DNA from: Dehalococcoides mccartyi
GTDB taxonomy: Bacteria; Chloroflexota; Dehalococcoidia; UBA2979
Reading direction: 5' to 3'
Length of the DNA stretch: 36,189 nucleotides
NCBI GenBank assembly: GCA_945865925.1
Contig: CAMBFG010000014.1
Location: 1-36,189 of the forward strand
Below, one piece after another: positions 15,142 to 30,492 of this stretch. Position 1 is the first letter of the stretch; every line of letters begins with the position of its first letter. A model generated the notes under the pieces. It did not search any database and was not told where the DNA came from. It saw only the letters and a list, made by a program, of their open reading frames with translations. Both the position numbers and the translations under genes were made by a program.

Positions 15142-16533
15142 CTAGCGCAGCCCGAGGGCGTGATCGCCCGTCAGCCCCAGCAGGTGTTCCCGCGCCGCCG
15201 CGACCGTGTACAGGCTGCCGACCACGAGGACCGCGCCGCGGTCGCCAGCGAGTGTCGATGCGGCATCGAGGGCGTGCGGGACATCGGCTGCGCGCTGGGG
15301 GATGGCGCCGCGCTCACGGAGGGCGTGGGTGACGGCGAGTGGGTCGGCGGCGCGTGGGGTCGGCGGCGACGTCACGATCACCTCGTCGCCCTCGCCAAGC
15401 CCGAGGCCGTCGAGGATGGCGGGGAGATCCTTGCCCGCGAGGATGCCGAGTACCCACACGCGGCGTGCGGGGATCGCGAGGCCGCGGATCGCCTCGGTGA
15501 AGCGACGGGCGGCGAGTGGGGTGTGCAGGCCGTCGAGGATGGTCATCGGCTTGCGCTGGATCACCTCAAGCCGGCCGGGCATGCGCGTCGTCTCCAGCGC
15601 GCGCTTCACGGCGGCCTCGGGGATCGGGCCGATGTCCGCACCCTCGGTCGTCGCCCACGCTTCTTCCGCCGCGCGCACGGCGGTGGCGATGTTCTCCGCC
15701 TGGTGCGGGCCGACGAGCGGCGTCTTCAGCCCTCGATAGGTGCGCTTCGGGGTCTGGAGGTCGAGCGTCTGTCCGTCGAGGTTGGAGGTGACGATGCGCA
15801 GCGCGCACTCCTTCGTCACCTCGTGCAGGGTCGCGCCGGCCTCGAGGGCTCGCGCGCGGACGACGGCGAGCGCGCTCTCGCGCATCGGTGATGCGATCAC
15901 GGCGCAGGGGGCGGTGATGATCCCCGCCTTCTCCGCCGCGATCAGCGGGATCGTTTCGCCGAGGATCTCCGTGTGTTCGAGGTCGATCGGCGTGATCACC
16001 GCGACGCGCTTCGAGGCATGGTCGACGGCGTTCGTCGTGTCCAACCGCCCGCCGAGGCCCACTTCCAGCACCTGCCAGTCGCACTCGGCGGCTGCGCCCG
16101 CGAGCCACCCCATCACCGTCAAGAGTTCGAAGTACGACCAGCCCTGGGTCGAGGGGTCGGCGAGGACCTCGTGCGCCAGGTGCGCGAACGCCTCGGGTGC
16201 GACGGCGAGGCCATCGATGGCGATCCGTTCGCGCGCGGAGTGCAGGTCGGGCGAGGTGAGCAGCAGTGTGTGGGCGCCGGCGTGGCGCAGAATCGCCTCG
16301 GTCAGCGTGGCGACGGTGCCCTTCCCTTTCGACCCGGCGACGTGGACCGTCGGCCGGCGGTCCGGCCGCCTTCGACCTTCCAGCCACGCCTCGACGTGCG
16401 CGATGTCCCACTTCTTCGCGTCGGCGGTGTTGCCCGTGCGCTCGAAGCCACCGCGCGCGAGCAGCCCCCGCGCCGCCTCCGCGTAAGCGGCGAGCGAGGC
16501 GGCGTCCGGGGCGGGTGGTGGGATCGTGGCCAT
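15142..16533 (-). CDS. folC: Folylpolyglutamate/dihydrofolate synthase FolC
   Basis: A 463-residue Mur-ligase-family enzyme that adds glutamate to dihydropteroate and to reduced folates. The ATP P-loop is GSKGKGTVA, followed by LEVGLGGRLDTTNA and the conserved TPIDLEHTEILGETIPLIAAEKAGI with the metal-binding His/Glu. The C-terminal ligase domain holds LDGLHTPLAARR. Length is normal. ATG 16533 is preferred: a TACACT -10-like box lies 7 nt upstream and no ribosome binding site is present; GTG 16563 in the same frame is an alternative. It lies between the LysM protein gene and fabF on the same strand. Confidence 0.94.
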   Translation of the reverse strand: MATIPPPAPDAASLAAYAEAARGLLARGGFERTGNTADAKKWDIAHVEAWLEGRRRPDRRPTVHVAGSKGKGTVATLTEAILRHAGAHTLLLTSPDLHSARERIAIDGLAVAPEAFAHLAHEVLADPSTQGWSYFELLTVMGWLAGAAAECDWQVLEVGLGGRLDTTNAVDHASKRVAVITPIDLEHTEILGETIPLIAAEKAGIITAPCAVIASPMRESALAVVRARALEAGATLHEVTKECALRIVTSNLDGQTLDLQTPKRTYRGLKTPLVGPHQAENIATAVRAAEEAWATTEGADIGPIPEAAVKRALETTRMPGRLEVIQRKPMTILDGLHTPLAARRFTEAIRGLAIPARRVWVLGILAGKDLPAILDGLGLGEGDEVIVTSPPTPRAADPLAVTHALRERGAIPQRAADVPHALDAASTLAGDRGAVLVVGSLYTVAAAREHLLGLTGDHALGLR

Positions 16534-16540
16534 GCGCGCG

Positions 16541-16546
16541 AGTGTA
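16541..16546 (-). promoter_or_regulatory. -10-like TACACT 7 nt before folC ATG
   Basis: On the minus strand TACACT-CGCGCGC-ATG. As for mnmA, normal spacing would put the transcript start at the ATG. If so, folC is transcribed separately from the LysM gene. No -35 is clear. Confidence 0.35.
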
Positions 16547-16580
16547 CGCGCGCCCTCGATCACCTCGCGCTAGACAGGCG

Positions 16581-17678
16581 CTAGGCGGGGACGATCAATT
16601 GCTGGCCGATGTTGATGAGGTTCGGGTTGGCGATGCCGTTCTTCTTCATCAGCGCGTCGGTGGTGGTGCCGTACAGGGCAGCGATGCGGCCAAGGGAGTC
16701 CCCGGGCTGCACGGTGTACAGGCGGTCAACCCTCGGCGGGTTGTCGCGCAGCATCGCGAACACGGCCGGGCTCGTGGTGCCGTAGCGCCACGTGGACAGC
16801 GTGCGGGCCTCGTGCGCGAATGCCCGCTCGATGAACGAGGTCCACGCGACGCGATCGCTGACGAGGCCGGGCCCGATCGGGTGGATCGGCAGCCCGAACG
16901 TCTGGATCTTCTTCGCCGATGCGTCGAGGGCGAAGCGGGCGGTGACGCCGTCCGATCCGGGGATCTCGCCCGCGATCCAGTACTTCGTGATGTTGGCGGC
17001 CGTCCCGAAGTCGCTCCAGTACACCTGCGGAGCGATCGCATTCGAGAACGCGGCGAACTCCTTCAGCGGGATGCGGTCGACTTCCCACGGGCGGGCATCG
17101 ATGGTGGTCAGGACGCCTTTGTCCGGCTGCGCGTTACGCAGGATGTCGCCGTACTGGCGCGCAGCCGCCGGAGTGCCGACCCAGAAGCCGCGGTACGACT
17201 CGAGGTCGAGCGAGATCGAGCGAGCGCCCGCGCCGAGTACCTCGGCGGACATCGTCGCCTCGCGCACCACATCGCGGCCGTGGACGACGGCCCAGGCGTG
17301 GAAGGGGACTCCGCCGGCCTCGAAGAACTCCGCGAGTTCGGCGATCCGCCTCGGTCCACTGACGGCTGCCGCGCTGGTGTCGTACTTCGACATCCATTCG
17401 ACGCCGTCGTGCGTCTTCATCGCGATACCCAGGCCGTGAGCCGCCAGCTTCTCGCGGATGACCTCAGGCCGGCCGTCCGTCGAGAACTGCCACACCCACG
17501 CGAGGTGCGTCGTCGGCAGCGCCGAGGCGGCGGCCGGGAGCACTGTCGCGGGCGCCTCCGGGATGACCGAGGCGGCACCGGCAGTAGCCGTGCCTGGCCG
17601 CAGTCCGGTGGCGAGCACAGCGGCGCCTCCGGCGAGCTTGAGGAAATCGCGTCGGCTGGCGGAAATGGGGAGCGTCAC
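16581..17678 (-). CDS. Tat-exported glycoside-hydrolase-like protein with LysM
   Basis: A 365-residue exported protein. The N-terminus has a Tat signal (SRRDFLKLAGGAAVLATG), so it is exported folded. Residues about 55-300 look like a TIM-barrel glycoside hydrolase-like domain (strand-like segments THLAWVWQF, FHAWAVVHG and SISLDLESYRGFW with an Asp-x-Glu pair, LTTIDARPW, IAPQVYWSDFG). The end (about 318-364) is a LysM peptidoglycan-binding domain (LYTVQPGDSLGRIAALYGTTTDALMKKNGI). It may act on or bind cell-wall glycan; catalytic activity is not shown. GTG 17678 has GAGGT upstream. folC follows after 47 bp. Confidence 0.8.
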   Translation of the reverse strand: MTLPISASRRDFLKLAGGAAVLATGLRPGTATAGAASVIPEAPATVLPAAASALPTTHLAWVWQFSTDGRPEVIREKLAAHGLGIAMKTHDGVEWMSKYDTSAAAVSGPRRIAELAEFFEAGGVPFHAWAVVHGRDVVREATMSAEVLGAGARSISLDLESYRGFWVGTPAAARQYGDILRNAQPDKGVLTTIDARPWEVDRIPLKEFAAFSNAIAPQVYWSDFGTAANITKYWIAGEIPGSDGVTARFALDASAKKIQTFGLPIHPIGPGLVSDRVAWTSFIERAFAHEARTLSTWRYGTTSPAVFAMLRDNPPRVDRLYTVQPGDSLGRIAALYGTTTDALMKKNGIANPNLINIGQQLIVPA

Positions 17679-17733
17679 GTGGAACCTCGCAGGCAGTTGG
17701 CGGGGAGCGGCGTCCAGATTGGAGGCATCCTAG

Positions 17734-17788
17734 CAGGACGTTCAGGACGTTTTATTTGCGTTGCGATCCTTCGGCGCGCATCGCAACG
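17734..17788. repeat. Abutting 9-bp direct repeat and 9-bp dyad between divergent genes
   Basis: CAGGACGTT occurs twice without a gap (17734-17742, 17743-17751). Eight bp later CGTTGCGAT (17759-17767) and ATCGCAACG (17780-17788) form a perfect inverted repeat with a 12-nt loop. They sit between the divergent LysM and lipoprotein genes and may be regulator sites or a hairpin; I cannot tell which. Confidence 0.5.
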
Positions 17789-17868
17789 CCGTGTCAGGTC
17801 GCGCACGTTGAGCGCCGTTCACGCGAGACTGTCTGGTGACTCTTCCGAATCCTGTGAAGCGAGACCCG

Positions 17869-18426
17869 ATGCCCAAGCAGCCGATGTCCGCATGGTTCCT
17901 CGCCCTGTGCGCCGTCGCGATGACGCTCGCCGCCTGTGGCGGTGCCTCTCCCGCAGCAACCGGCACCGCACCCGCTGACGATCGGGTCCTGTTCGCACGC
18001 CTCGGGGACCTTGCGAGGCAGCGCGTCCACGAGGCGACACCCGGCGCCACGCTCCATCAGGTCGATGTGCTGCCGGGCGATGGCCGGTACACCTTCCGCT
18101 TCGTTGACCCTGCCTCATCGCGGGTCGCGAACGCCACTGGCCGCATTGACGCGAAGGCGCCTGCCGACTTCACCGTCACCACCGAGGCCATCGGGACACT
18201 CGCCGTGCCACCGACGACGCCCATCGACCTCGCGACGCTGCGGGTAGGCCCGGACGGCATCGTGGCGGCGGCGGTGCAGGCGCTCGGCGCCGCGACGCCT
18301 CGGACGCTCGTGCTGTCGAGGCGGGACGGCCGCCTCGTCTGGCGCGCCGTCGTGAACGGTCCAAAGGGAATTGTCAGCGGGACGGTGGCTGACGAGACGG
18401 GGCGGTTCGTCCCGGACACGCCCTAA
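17869..18426 (+). CDS. Predicted lipoprotein
   Basis: A 185-residue protein with a lipoprotein signal: short basic start, hydrophobic FLALCAVAMTLAAC with the lipid Cys in LAACGG. The mature part (DDRVLFARLGDLARQRVHEATPG..., then 'YTFRFVDPAS' and 'LVLSRRDGRLVWRAVVNG') has alternating polar/apolar strands as in small periplasmic-type beta proteins; the last part resembles PepSY-like folds but this is only an impression. ATG 17869 is preferred (GAAGCGAG upstream, better signal); GTG 17836 is in the same frame. It diverges from the LysM gene. Function unknown. Confidence 0.65.
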   Translation: MPKQPMSAWFLALCAVAMTLAACGGASPAATGTAPADDRVLFARLGDLARQRVHEATPGATLHQVDVLPGDGRYTFRFVDPASSRVANATGRIDAKAPADFTVTTEAIGTLAVPPTTPIDLATLRVGPDGIVAAAVQALGAATPRTLVLSRRDGRLVWRAVVNGPKGIVSGTVADETGRFVPDTP

Positions 18427-18477
18427 TCGCGTGCCTCGGAACGCCCGCCCCGTCGTCGTCCGTGCGACTGGCGAGGG

Positions 18478-18729
18478 CTACGCGGCGGCGCTTGCCGCCT
18501 GCTCCGGGAGCATCCCGCCCAGCAGCCGTTCCACGGCCATCGTGTGCGCACACACGGATTGGTGGCCGTAGAAGTCGCAGCCGCAGACCAGCGCGCCTGC
18601 CTCGAAGCGGACCTCGTGATCATCGTTGTCGCCGTGGACCGTGACGGCGAGGCCTGAGAAGCGGAACCGGTTGCGTTCCTCGGCGTAACGGTGAGCCTTC
18701 TCGATCTTGCCGATCATGCCTGAGTTCAA
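18478..18729 (-). CDS. Small SWIM-type zinc-binding protein
   Basis: An 83-residue protein with a SWIM-like pattern: C-x-C in VCGCDFYG followed by C-x-H in VCAHTMAVERLLG. SWIM motifs bind zinc and take part in DNA or protein contacts. The N-terminus (MIGKIEKAHRYAEERNRFRF) is basic, and I recall similar short proteins in many Chloroflexota. The TTG at 18729 is chosen because a perfect AGGAGG (18735-18740) lies 5 nt upstream; ATG 18717 is the next option. Ahead of it lie a hairpin, a 27-codon ORF with its own AGGAGG and a TAGACT box, together looking like a regulated leader. Confidence 0.75.
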   Translation of the reverse strand: MNSGMIGKIEKAHRYAEERNRFRFSGLAVTVHGDNDDHEVRFEAGALVCGCDFYGHQSVCAHTMAVERLLGGMLPEQAASAAA

Positions 18730-18752
18730 ACGGACCTCCTCCAGCAAACAGC

Positions 18753-18777
18753 AACGCCGCAGGGTGACTGCGGCGTT
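18753..18777 (-). terminator. Leader hairpin before the SWIM gene (attenuator-like)
   Basis: AACGCCGCAG / CTGCGGCGTT is a perfect 10-bp stem with a 5-nt loop, then GCTGTTTGC on the minus strand. It starts 3 nt after the leader-ORF stop and ends 12 nt before the AGGAGG of the SWIM gene. It may be an attenuator or an RNA control hairpin; the U-tract is poor. Confidence 0.45.
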
Positions 18778-18779
18778 CT

Positions 18780-18863
18780 TCAGTGACGAACGAGACCTGG
18801 GGTGCGCAACCCCGCACCCCGGGGACGGGTGGCGGTCGCGGGCTTCGGTGAGCGAGCGTCCAT
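18780..18863 (-). CDS. Possible leader peptide, 27 residues
   Basis: An ATG at 18863 with AGGAGG at 18868-18873, 4 nt upstream, opens a 27-codon frame (MDARSPKPATATRPRG then AGLRTPGLVRH) rich in Arg and Pro. It ends with TGA 3 nt before the leader hairpin. It contains a second small stem (GGGGTGC/GCACCCC). Its placement is that of a leader peptide; whether it is translated is unproven. Confidence 0.4.
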   Translation of the reverse strand: MDARSPKPATATRPRGAGLRTPGLVRH

Positions 18864-18891
18864 ACGCCCTCCTCAACCATCTGCAGGGGTG

Positions 18892-18897
18892 AGTCTA
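18892..18897 (-). promoter_or_regulatory. -10-like TAGACT upstream of SWIM leader
   Basis: TAGACTC on the minus strand would start a leader of about 155 nt that contains the small ORF and both hairpins. No convincing -35. Confidence 0.35.
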
Positions 18898-18985
18898 CTC
18901 CGCCTGACCACGCCCGTGGTTACGGCAGGGATGTCACCGAGGTCAGCGGCTGTACCTCGGCGGGAGAGCGCTGAGGTCGAGGCAG

Positions 18986-19606
18986 TTACCGCCCCCGGAC
19001 TGCGTAGGTCAGGTGCGTCACCCTCGGCGAGGGCTCCGCGCGTTCCAGCTCCAGGGCCACGCGGCCCGCGTCTATGCCCTCGAACAGGCGGATTCCGGAG
19101 CCGAACAGCACGGGCGACAGCGCGATCGAGAACTCGTGAATCAGGCCGGCGTTCACGTACTCCAAGATCGTTGCGCCGCCGCCCGCGATGCGAACGTCCC
19201 GGTCGCCGGCGGCCTCGCGGGCCTGGTCGAGCGCGGACTCGATGCCGTCGTTGACGAAGTGGAACGTGGTCCCGCCGGGCCGCTCCCAGGGGGCACGCTT
19301 CTCGTGGGTCACGACGAAGACCGGCGTGTGGAACGGTGCCTCCTCCGGCCACATCCGCTCGCCGGCGTCGAACATGCGCTTGCCCATCACGCTCGCGCCG
19401 ATGCGCTCGAACGTCTCCCGCGCGATGTCGTTGTCGCGCCCTTCCTCGCCGCCCTCGCCGAGCTTCAGGTTTTCCCGAAAGAACCGCAGCGGGAATACCC
19501 ACGCCTGCAGTTCCATCCATTGCTGCCCCATCAATTCCCCGAGGGACGCGGGCGCGATGAACCCGTCCAGCGACATCGACACGCTGAAGAACACCTTTCC
19601 GGCCAT
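18986..19606 (-). CDS. Dihydrofolate reductase-family (RibD C-terminal-like) protein
   Basis: A 206-residue protein of the DHFR/RibD-C reductase fold. Typical segments: VFFSVSMSLDGFIAP at the N-terminus, ASVMGKRMFDAG, FVVTHEKR and the NADPH-loop-like VRIAGGGATILEYVNAGLIHEFSIALSPVLFGSGIRLFEG. These stand-alone proteins are mostly of unknown substrate. The ATG overlaps the SRPBCC stop by one base (TAATG), so the two are translationally coupled, and both follow an ArsR-type regulator. Confidence 0.88.
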   Translation of the reverse strand: MAGKVFFSVSMSLDGFIAPASLGELMGQQWMELQAWVFPLRFFRENLKLGEGGEEGRDNDIARETFERIGASVMGKRMFDAGERMWPEEAPFHTPVFVVTHEKRAPWERPGGTTFHFVNDGIESALDQAREAAGDRDVRIAGGGATILEYVNAGLIHEFSIALSPVLFGSGIRLFEGIDAGRVALELERAEPSPRVTHLTYAVRGR

Positions 19607-20112
19607 TAGCCCTCCGCTCCCTTCCGAACGAGCTCGGTGACGTAGGCAGCCAGGTTGTTCAGGGTCTGCTGGCCGCCCTCGATCGCGCGGTACTTCTCGA
19701 CCGCCTCGTCGCGCAGCCCCTTGGTGGGGAAGAGCGTGCGCATCTCGATCCGGGTCGCCACCCCGTCGGGCTCGAACGTCAGGACCGACTCGAAGGCGTT
19801 CGGGTCGCCGCGGGACTCACCGTGGAGCAGCGCGATCCGCTCTGGCGGGGCGATCTCGGTCCAGGAGATCCACTCCTGGTAGTCCGTCCCGTCCGGTCCG
19901 TGCATCACGAAGTCCCACTCGCCGCCGACGCGGAACTCCAACGCCCGCGTGGTGGTGGTGAACCCCTCCGGTCCCCACCACCGCGACAGGTGCCGGACCT
20001 CGGTGAACGCCTCGAACACCAGCTCCCGTGGGGCGTCGATGACCCGGGAGATGACGATCTCGCGGTCGGCCGTCGCGGACTGCGGCGGCGCTCCTTGTCC
20101 AGTCGCGCTCAT
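19606..20112 (-). CDS. SRPBCC (AHSA1-like) domain protein
   Basis: A 168-residue START/SRPBCC-fold protein of the Aha1-C type: VISRVIDAPRELVFEAFTEVRHLSRWWGPEGF opens the hydrophobic-cavity domain, followed by GGEWDFVMHGPDG and ETLNNLA-like FEGGQQTLNNLAAYV at the end (read here as EGGQQTLNNLAAYV). Such proteins bind small hydrophobic ligands; the true ligand is unknown. The ribosome binding site (AGGAGGAG) lies inside the end of the ArsR-type gene, 3 bp upstream. ArsR-SRPBCC pairs are a common arrangement in actinobacteria and relatives. Confidence 0.88.
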   Translation of the reverse strand: MSATGQGAPPQSATADREIVISRVIDAPRELVFEAFTEVRHLSRWWGPEGFTTTTRALEFRVGGEWDFVMHGPDGTDYQEWISWTEIAPPERIALLHGESRGDPNAFESVLTFEPDGVATRIEMRTLFPTKGLRDEAVEKYRAIEGGQQTLNNLAAYVTELVRKGAEG

Positions 20113-20115
20113 CAG

Positions 20116-20457
20116 CTACTCCTCCTGCCTTGCCTGCTTCAGGTCCTGCACGTACGCGTCCAGCCGGTCGAAGCTCTCGTTCCAGAACCGCTCGAATCCG
20201 CCGGTCCACTCGTGGACCGGTCGCAGCCCGCGGGCGTCGAGGCCGTACAGGCGCTGCTTGCCTGCCTTGCGGTCCCGCACCAGCCCGACCTCCCGGAGCA
20301 CCCGCAGGTGTTTCGACGCGCGCGGCTGGGTCATCCCCAGCTCCCGGGCCAACTCGGTCACCGCCCGCTCACCCGCCCGCAGCAGCACCAGGATCTCCTG
20401 GCGCTGCGGCTCGGCGATCGCGTTGAAGACGTCCGACGTAGTCGCTGCTCGTGCCAT
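20116..20457 (-). CDS. ArsR-family transcriptional regulator
   Basis: A 113-residue winged-helix repressor: FNAIAEPQRQEILVLLRAGERAVTELARELGMTQPRASKHLRVLREVGLVRDRKAGKQRLYGL is the full HTH and wing. It has no cysteine, so it does not sense metals by the classic ArsR thiol sites; the C-terminal WNESFDRLDAYVQDLK helix fits the non-metal group that controls SRPBCC genes. ATG 20457 has no ribosome binding site; a promoter with an embedded palindrome ends 7 nt upstream, so the mRNA may be leaderless and self-regulated. Confidence 0.92.
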   Translation of the reverse strand: MARAATTSDVFNAIAEPQRQEILVLLRAGERAVTELARELGMTQPRASKHLRVLREVGLVRDRKAGKQRLYGLDARGLRPVHEWTGGFERFWNESFDRLDAYVQDLKQARQEE

Positions 20458-20464
20458 GGCGCCA

Positions 20465-20492
20465 ATAATATGCCGATATCGGCATGTGTAAA
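20465..20492 (-). promoter_or_regulatory. Promoter with 16-bp operator palindrome
   Basis: On the minus strand TTTACA (20492-20487), a 16-nt spacer and TATTAT (20470-20465). The perfect palindrome ATGCCGATATCGGCAT (20470-20485) fills the spacer, an ideal repressor site for the adjacent ArsR. +1 would fall on or beside the ATG at 20457. Confidence 0.65.
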
Positions 20493-20563
20493 AGCCGAGG
20501 GCAAGGGAGGGAGGGGCAGGGGTTGCCCGAGCCGCTCCACCGAACCCTCAATCTGAATCCGGC

Positions 20564-20626
20564 TATACTGTGGGTCACCGGAGCGTCTCGCTGGTGCCCG
20601 CGCCCGATTTGGGCGATTGACGCTCC
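20564..20626 (+). ncRNA. -10 box and structured stem far upstream of rpoB
   Basis: TATACT (20564-20569) is followed by a folded element: outer stem GGAGCGTC/GACGCTCC (20580-20587 with 20619-20626) and inner hairpin CGCCC-GATTT-GGGCG (20601-20615). It may be the 5' end of a longer rpoBC leader or a short separate RNA. No -35 is evident. I know of no matching RNA family. Confidence 0.3.
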
Positions 20627-20644
20627 TGCCACCTGTCCCTAACG

Positions 20645-20673
20645 TTGAGATTCTGCGCTAACGCGCGTAGACT
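20645..20673 (+). promoter_or_regulatory. Promoter of rpoBC
   Basis: TTGAGA (20645-20650), a 17-nt spacer and TAGACT (20668-20673) make the best promoter in the window. The start would be near 20680, giving a leader of about 230 nt before the rpoB start at 20912. Confidence 0.65.
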
Positions 20674-20722
20674 CGGATGTTGCGTGGGGCGCAGTCAGGT
20701 TTAACGGAGCGTGCGGTAACTT

Positions 20723-20778
20723 CCCCGACGGCCAGTTCGCCGTACGGGGCTCATTACATCCCCTCCTCGGGACGTAAT
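20723..20778 (+). promoter_or_regulatory. Two leader hairpins ahead of rpoB
   Basis: Hairpin 1: CCCCGACGGC pairs with GCCGT(A)CGGGG (20723-20732 with 20739-20749, one bulged A). Hairpin 2: ATTAC-A-TCCC pairs with GGGA-C-GTAAT (20753-20762 with 20769-20778, one mismatch). They lie in the predicted leader, with no U-run after either, so control at the level of translation or processing is as likely as attenuation. The rest of the leader to 20911 shows no gene. Confidence 0.4.
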
Positions 20779-20911
20779 CCTCGACCACCGCCGATGAGCG
20801 GGGCGCCTTCGCCAGCCGGCGAGCCGCCTCCAGTCCGTTGTCCTCGACTGCCCAGTGTGAATCAGCCCTCGGCCGGGTGTGCCGGTGCGAGGGGTGAGGG
20901 GGGATCGCCGC

Positions 20912-29032
<8,121 letters not shown>

Positions 29033-29056
29033 GCCTCGGCGTCACGCACCCACACG

Positions 29057-29080
29057 AAGGGCCCCCGCAAGGGGGCCTTT
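29057..29080 (+). terminator. rpoBC terminator
   Basis: A 10-bp stem (AAGGGCCCCC with GGGGGCCTTT, one G-U pair) closed by a GCAA tetraloop and ending in TTTCT, 25 nt after the rpoC stop. The best intrinsic terminator in the window. Confidence 0.85.
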
Positions 29081-29228
29081 CTGCATACGAGGCCTACCAA
29101 CCGTCGAGGCCTAGCCACATTTCCGGATCTGGCTTCCCCACCCTTCGAGGCCGCCCGCCCCGCCCGAGTACCATCGATCACACCAGACGCGGCCCTCCCG
29201 CCCCGCGCGCAGCGGAAAGGCACAGCAC

Positions 29229-30488
29229 TTGGAACCCATCCTCTCCGGCGCCTTCAACCAGTTCAACGAGGCCGCCGACCAACTCAAACTCGCTGACGAG
29301 ATGCGTGCCTACCTCACCTCGTTCAAGACCGTCTTCCAGACACAGTTCCCCGTCGAAATGGACGACGGCTCCCTCAAGATGTTTGACGGCATCCGCATCC
29401 TCCACAACACCGCCCGAGGCCCCAGCAAGGGCGGCATCCGCTACTCCGCGCGCGTCAGCCTGGACGAGGTCAAAGCCCTCGCCATGCTGATGACCTGGAA
29501 GTGCGCCGTCGTGGACATCCCCTTCGGCGGCGCCAAGGGTGGCGTCACCGTCGACCCCGCTTCGATGTCCCCCAACGAACTCCAGAACCTCACGCGACGC
29601 TTCACCAGCGAAATCATCCCGATCATCGGCCCGGACAAAGACATCCCCGCGCCAGACATGGGCACCAACCCTCAGACCATGGCCTGGATGATGGACACCT
29701 ACTCCATGACCCAGGGCTACACCATCCCCGGCGTCGTCACCGGCAAGCCCCTCGCCCTCGGTGGCTCTGAGGGCCGCTTCGAGGCCACCGGTCGAGGCAT
29801 CCTCAACGTCATCGAGGAGCATCTGCGCGCGGAGGGTGGCATCGCCGGCCGCCGCGTCGCCGTACAGGGCTTCGGCAATGTCGGCGGGATCGCCGCGCGC
29901 CTCATCCACCAGGCCGGGGCGAAGGTCACGCACATCTCCGACAAGGACACCGCCCTCTACCACCGTGACGGCATCGATGCCGCCGCCGCCTACGCCTTCG
30001 TCGCGGGTGGCGGCACCCTCGCTGCCTGGCGTGAGCAGTTCGGCCGTGACGTCGAGGTGGTGGACGGCCCTGCCGTCCTCGCGGCCGACGTCGACATCCT
30101 GGTGCCCGCCGCCCTCGAGAGTGTGCTCACCGAGGAGAACGCCGCCGCCGTGCGCGCACCGCTGATCGTCGAGGGCGCGAACGGCCCCACCACCACCGAG
30201 GCGGACGCGATCTTCCGCGAGCGCGGCATCGTCGTGATCCCGGACATCCTCGCGAACGCCGGAGGCGTCACCGTCTCCTACTTCGAGTGGGTGCAGGCGC
30301 GCCAGTTCCAGCGCTGGACCGAGGAGCGTGTGAACCAGGAGTTGGGCCGCATCATGGCGCGCGCCTACCAGGCCGTCAGCGCCCGCTGCCCCATCGGCTC
30401 ACCGGGCTGCACCCTGCGGCAGGCGGCGAACTGGGTCGCCATCGAGCGCGTCGTCGAGGCCGTCTCGCTGCGCGGCATCTACCCCTAG
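29229..30488 (+). CDS. gdhA: Glutamate dehydrogenase (Glu/Leu/Phe/Val dehydrogenase family)
   Basis: A 419-residue enzyme interconverting glutamate with 2-oxoglutarate and ammonia. The substrate-binding GPSKGGIRYS and MTWKCAVVDIPFGGAKGG with the catalytic Lys are seen, then PAPDMGTN and the Rossmann GFGNVGG. The size fits the hexameric, 420-residue class; coenzyme preference cannot be told by eye. TTG 29229 is used, with GGAAAGG about 8 nt upstream; no other start fits the conserved N-terminus. It follows the rpoBC terminator, so has its own promoter; a TACCAT box at 29167-29172 is only a weak candidate. It converges on ispF with 4 bp between stops. Confidence 0.94.
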   Translation: MEPILSGAFNQFNEAADQLKLADEMRAYLTSFKTVFQTQFPVEMDDGSLKMFDGIRILHNTARGPSKGGIRYSARVSLDEVKALAMLMTWKCAVVDIPFGGAKGGVTVDPASMSPNELQNLTRRFTSEIIPIIGPDKDIPAPDMGTNPQTMAWMMDTYSMTQGYTIPGVVTGKPLALGGSEGRFEATGRGILNVIEEHLRAEGGIAGRRVAVQGFGNVGGIAARLIHQAGAKVTHISDKDTALYHRDGIDAAAAYAFVAGGGTLAAWREQFGRDVEVVDGPAVLAADVDILVPAALESVLTEENAAAVRAPLIVEGANGPTTTEADAIFRERGIVVIPDILANAGGVTVSYFEWVQARQFQRWTEERVNQELGRIMARAYQAVSARCPIGSPGCTLRQAANWVAIERVVEAVSLRGIYP

Positions 30489-30492
30489 CGGG

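Noticed and set aside
16266-17978. 570-codon plus-strand open frame opposite folC and the LysM gene
   Set aside because: Antisense shadow with biased composition; both opposite genes have clear family motifs.
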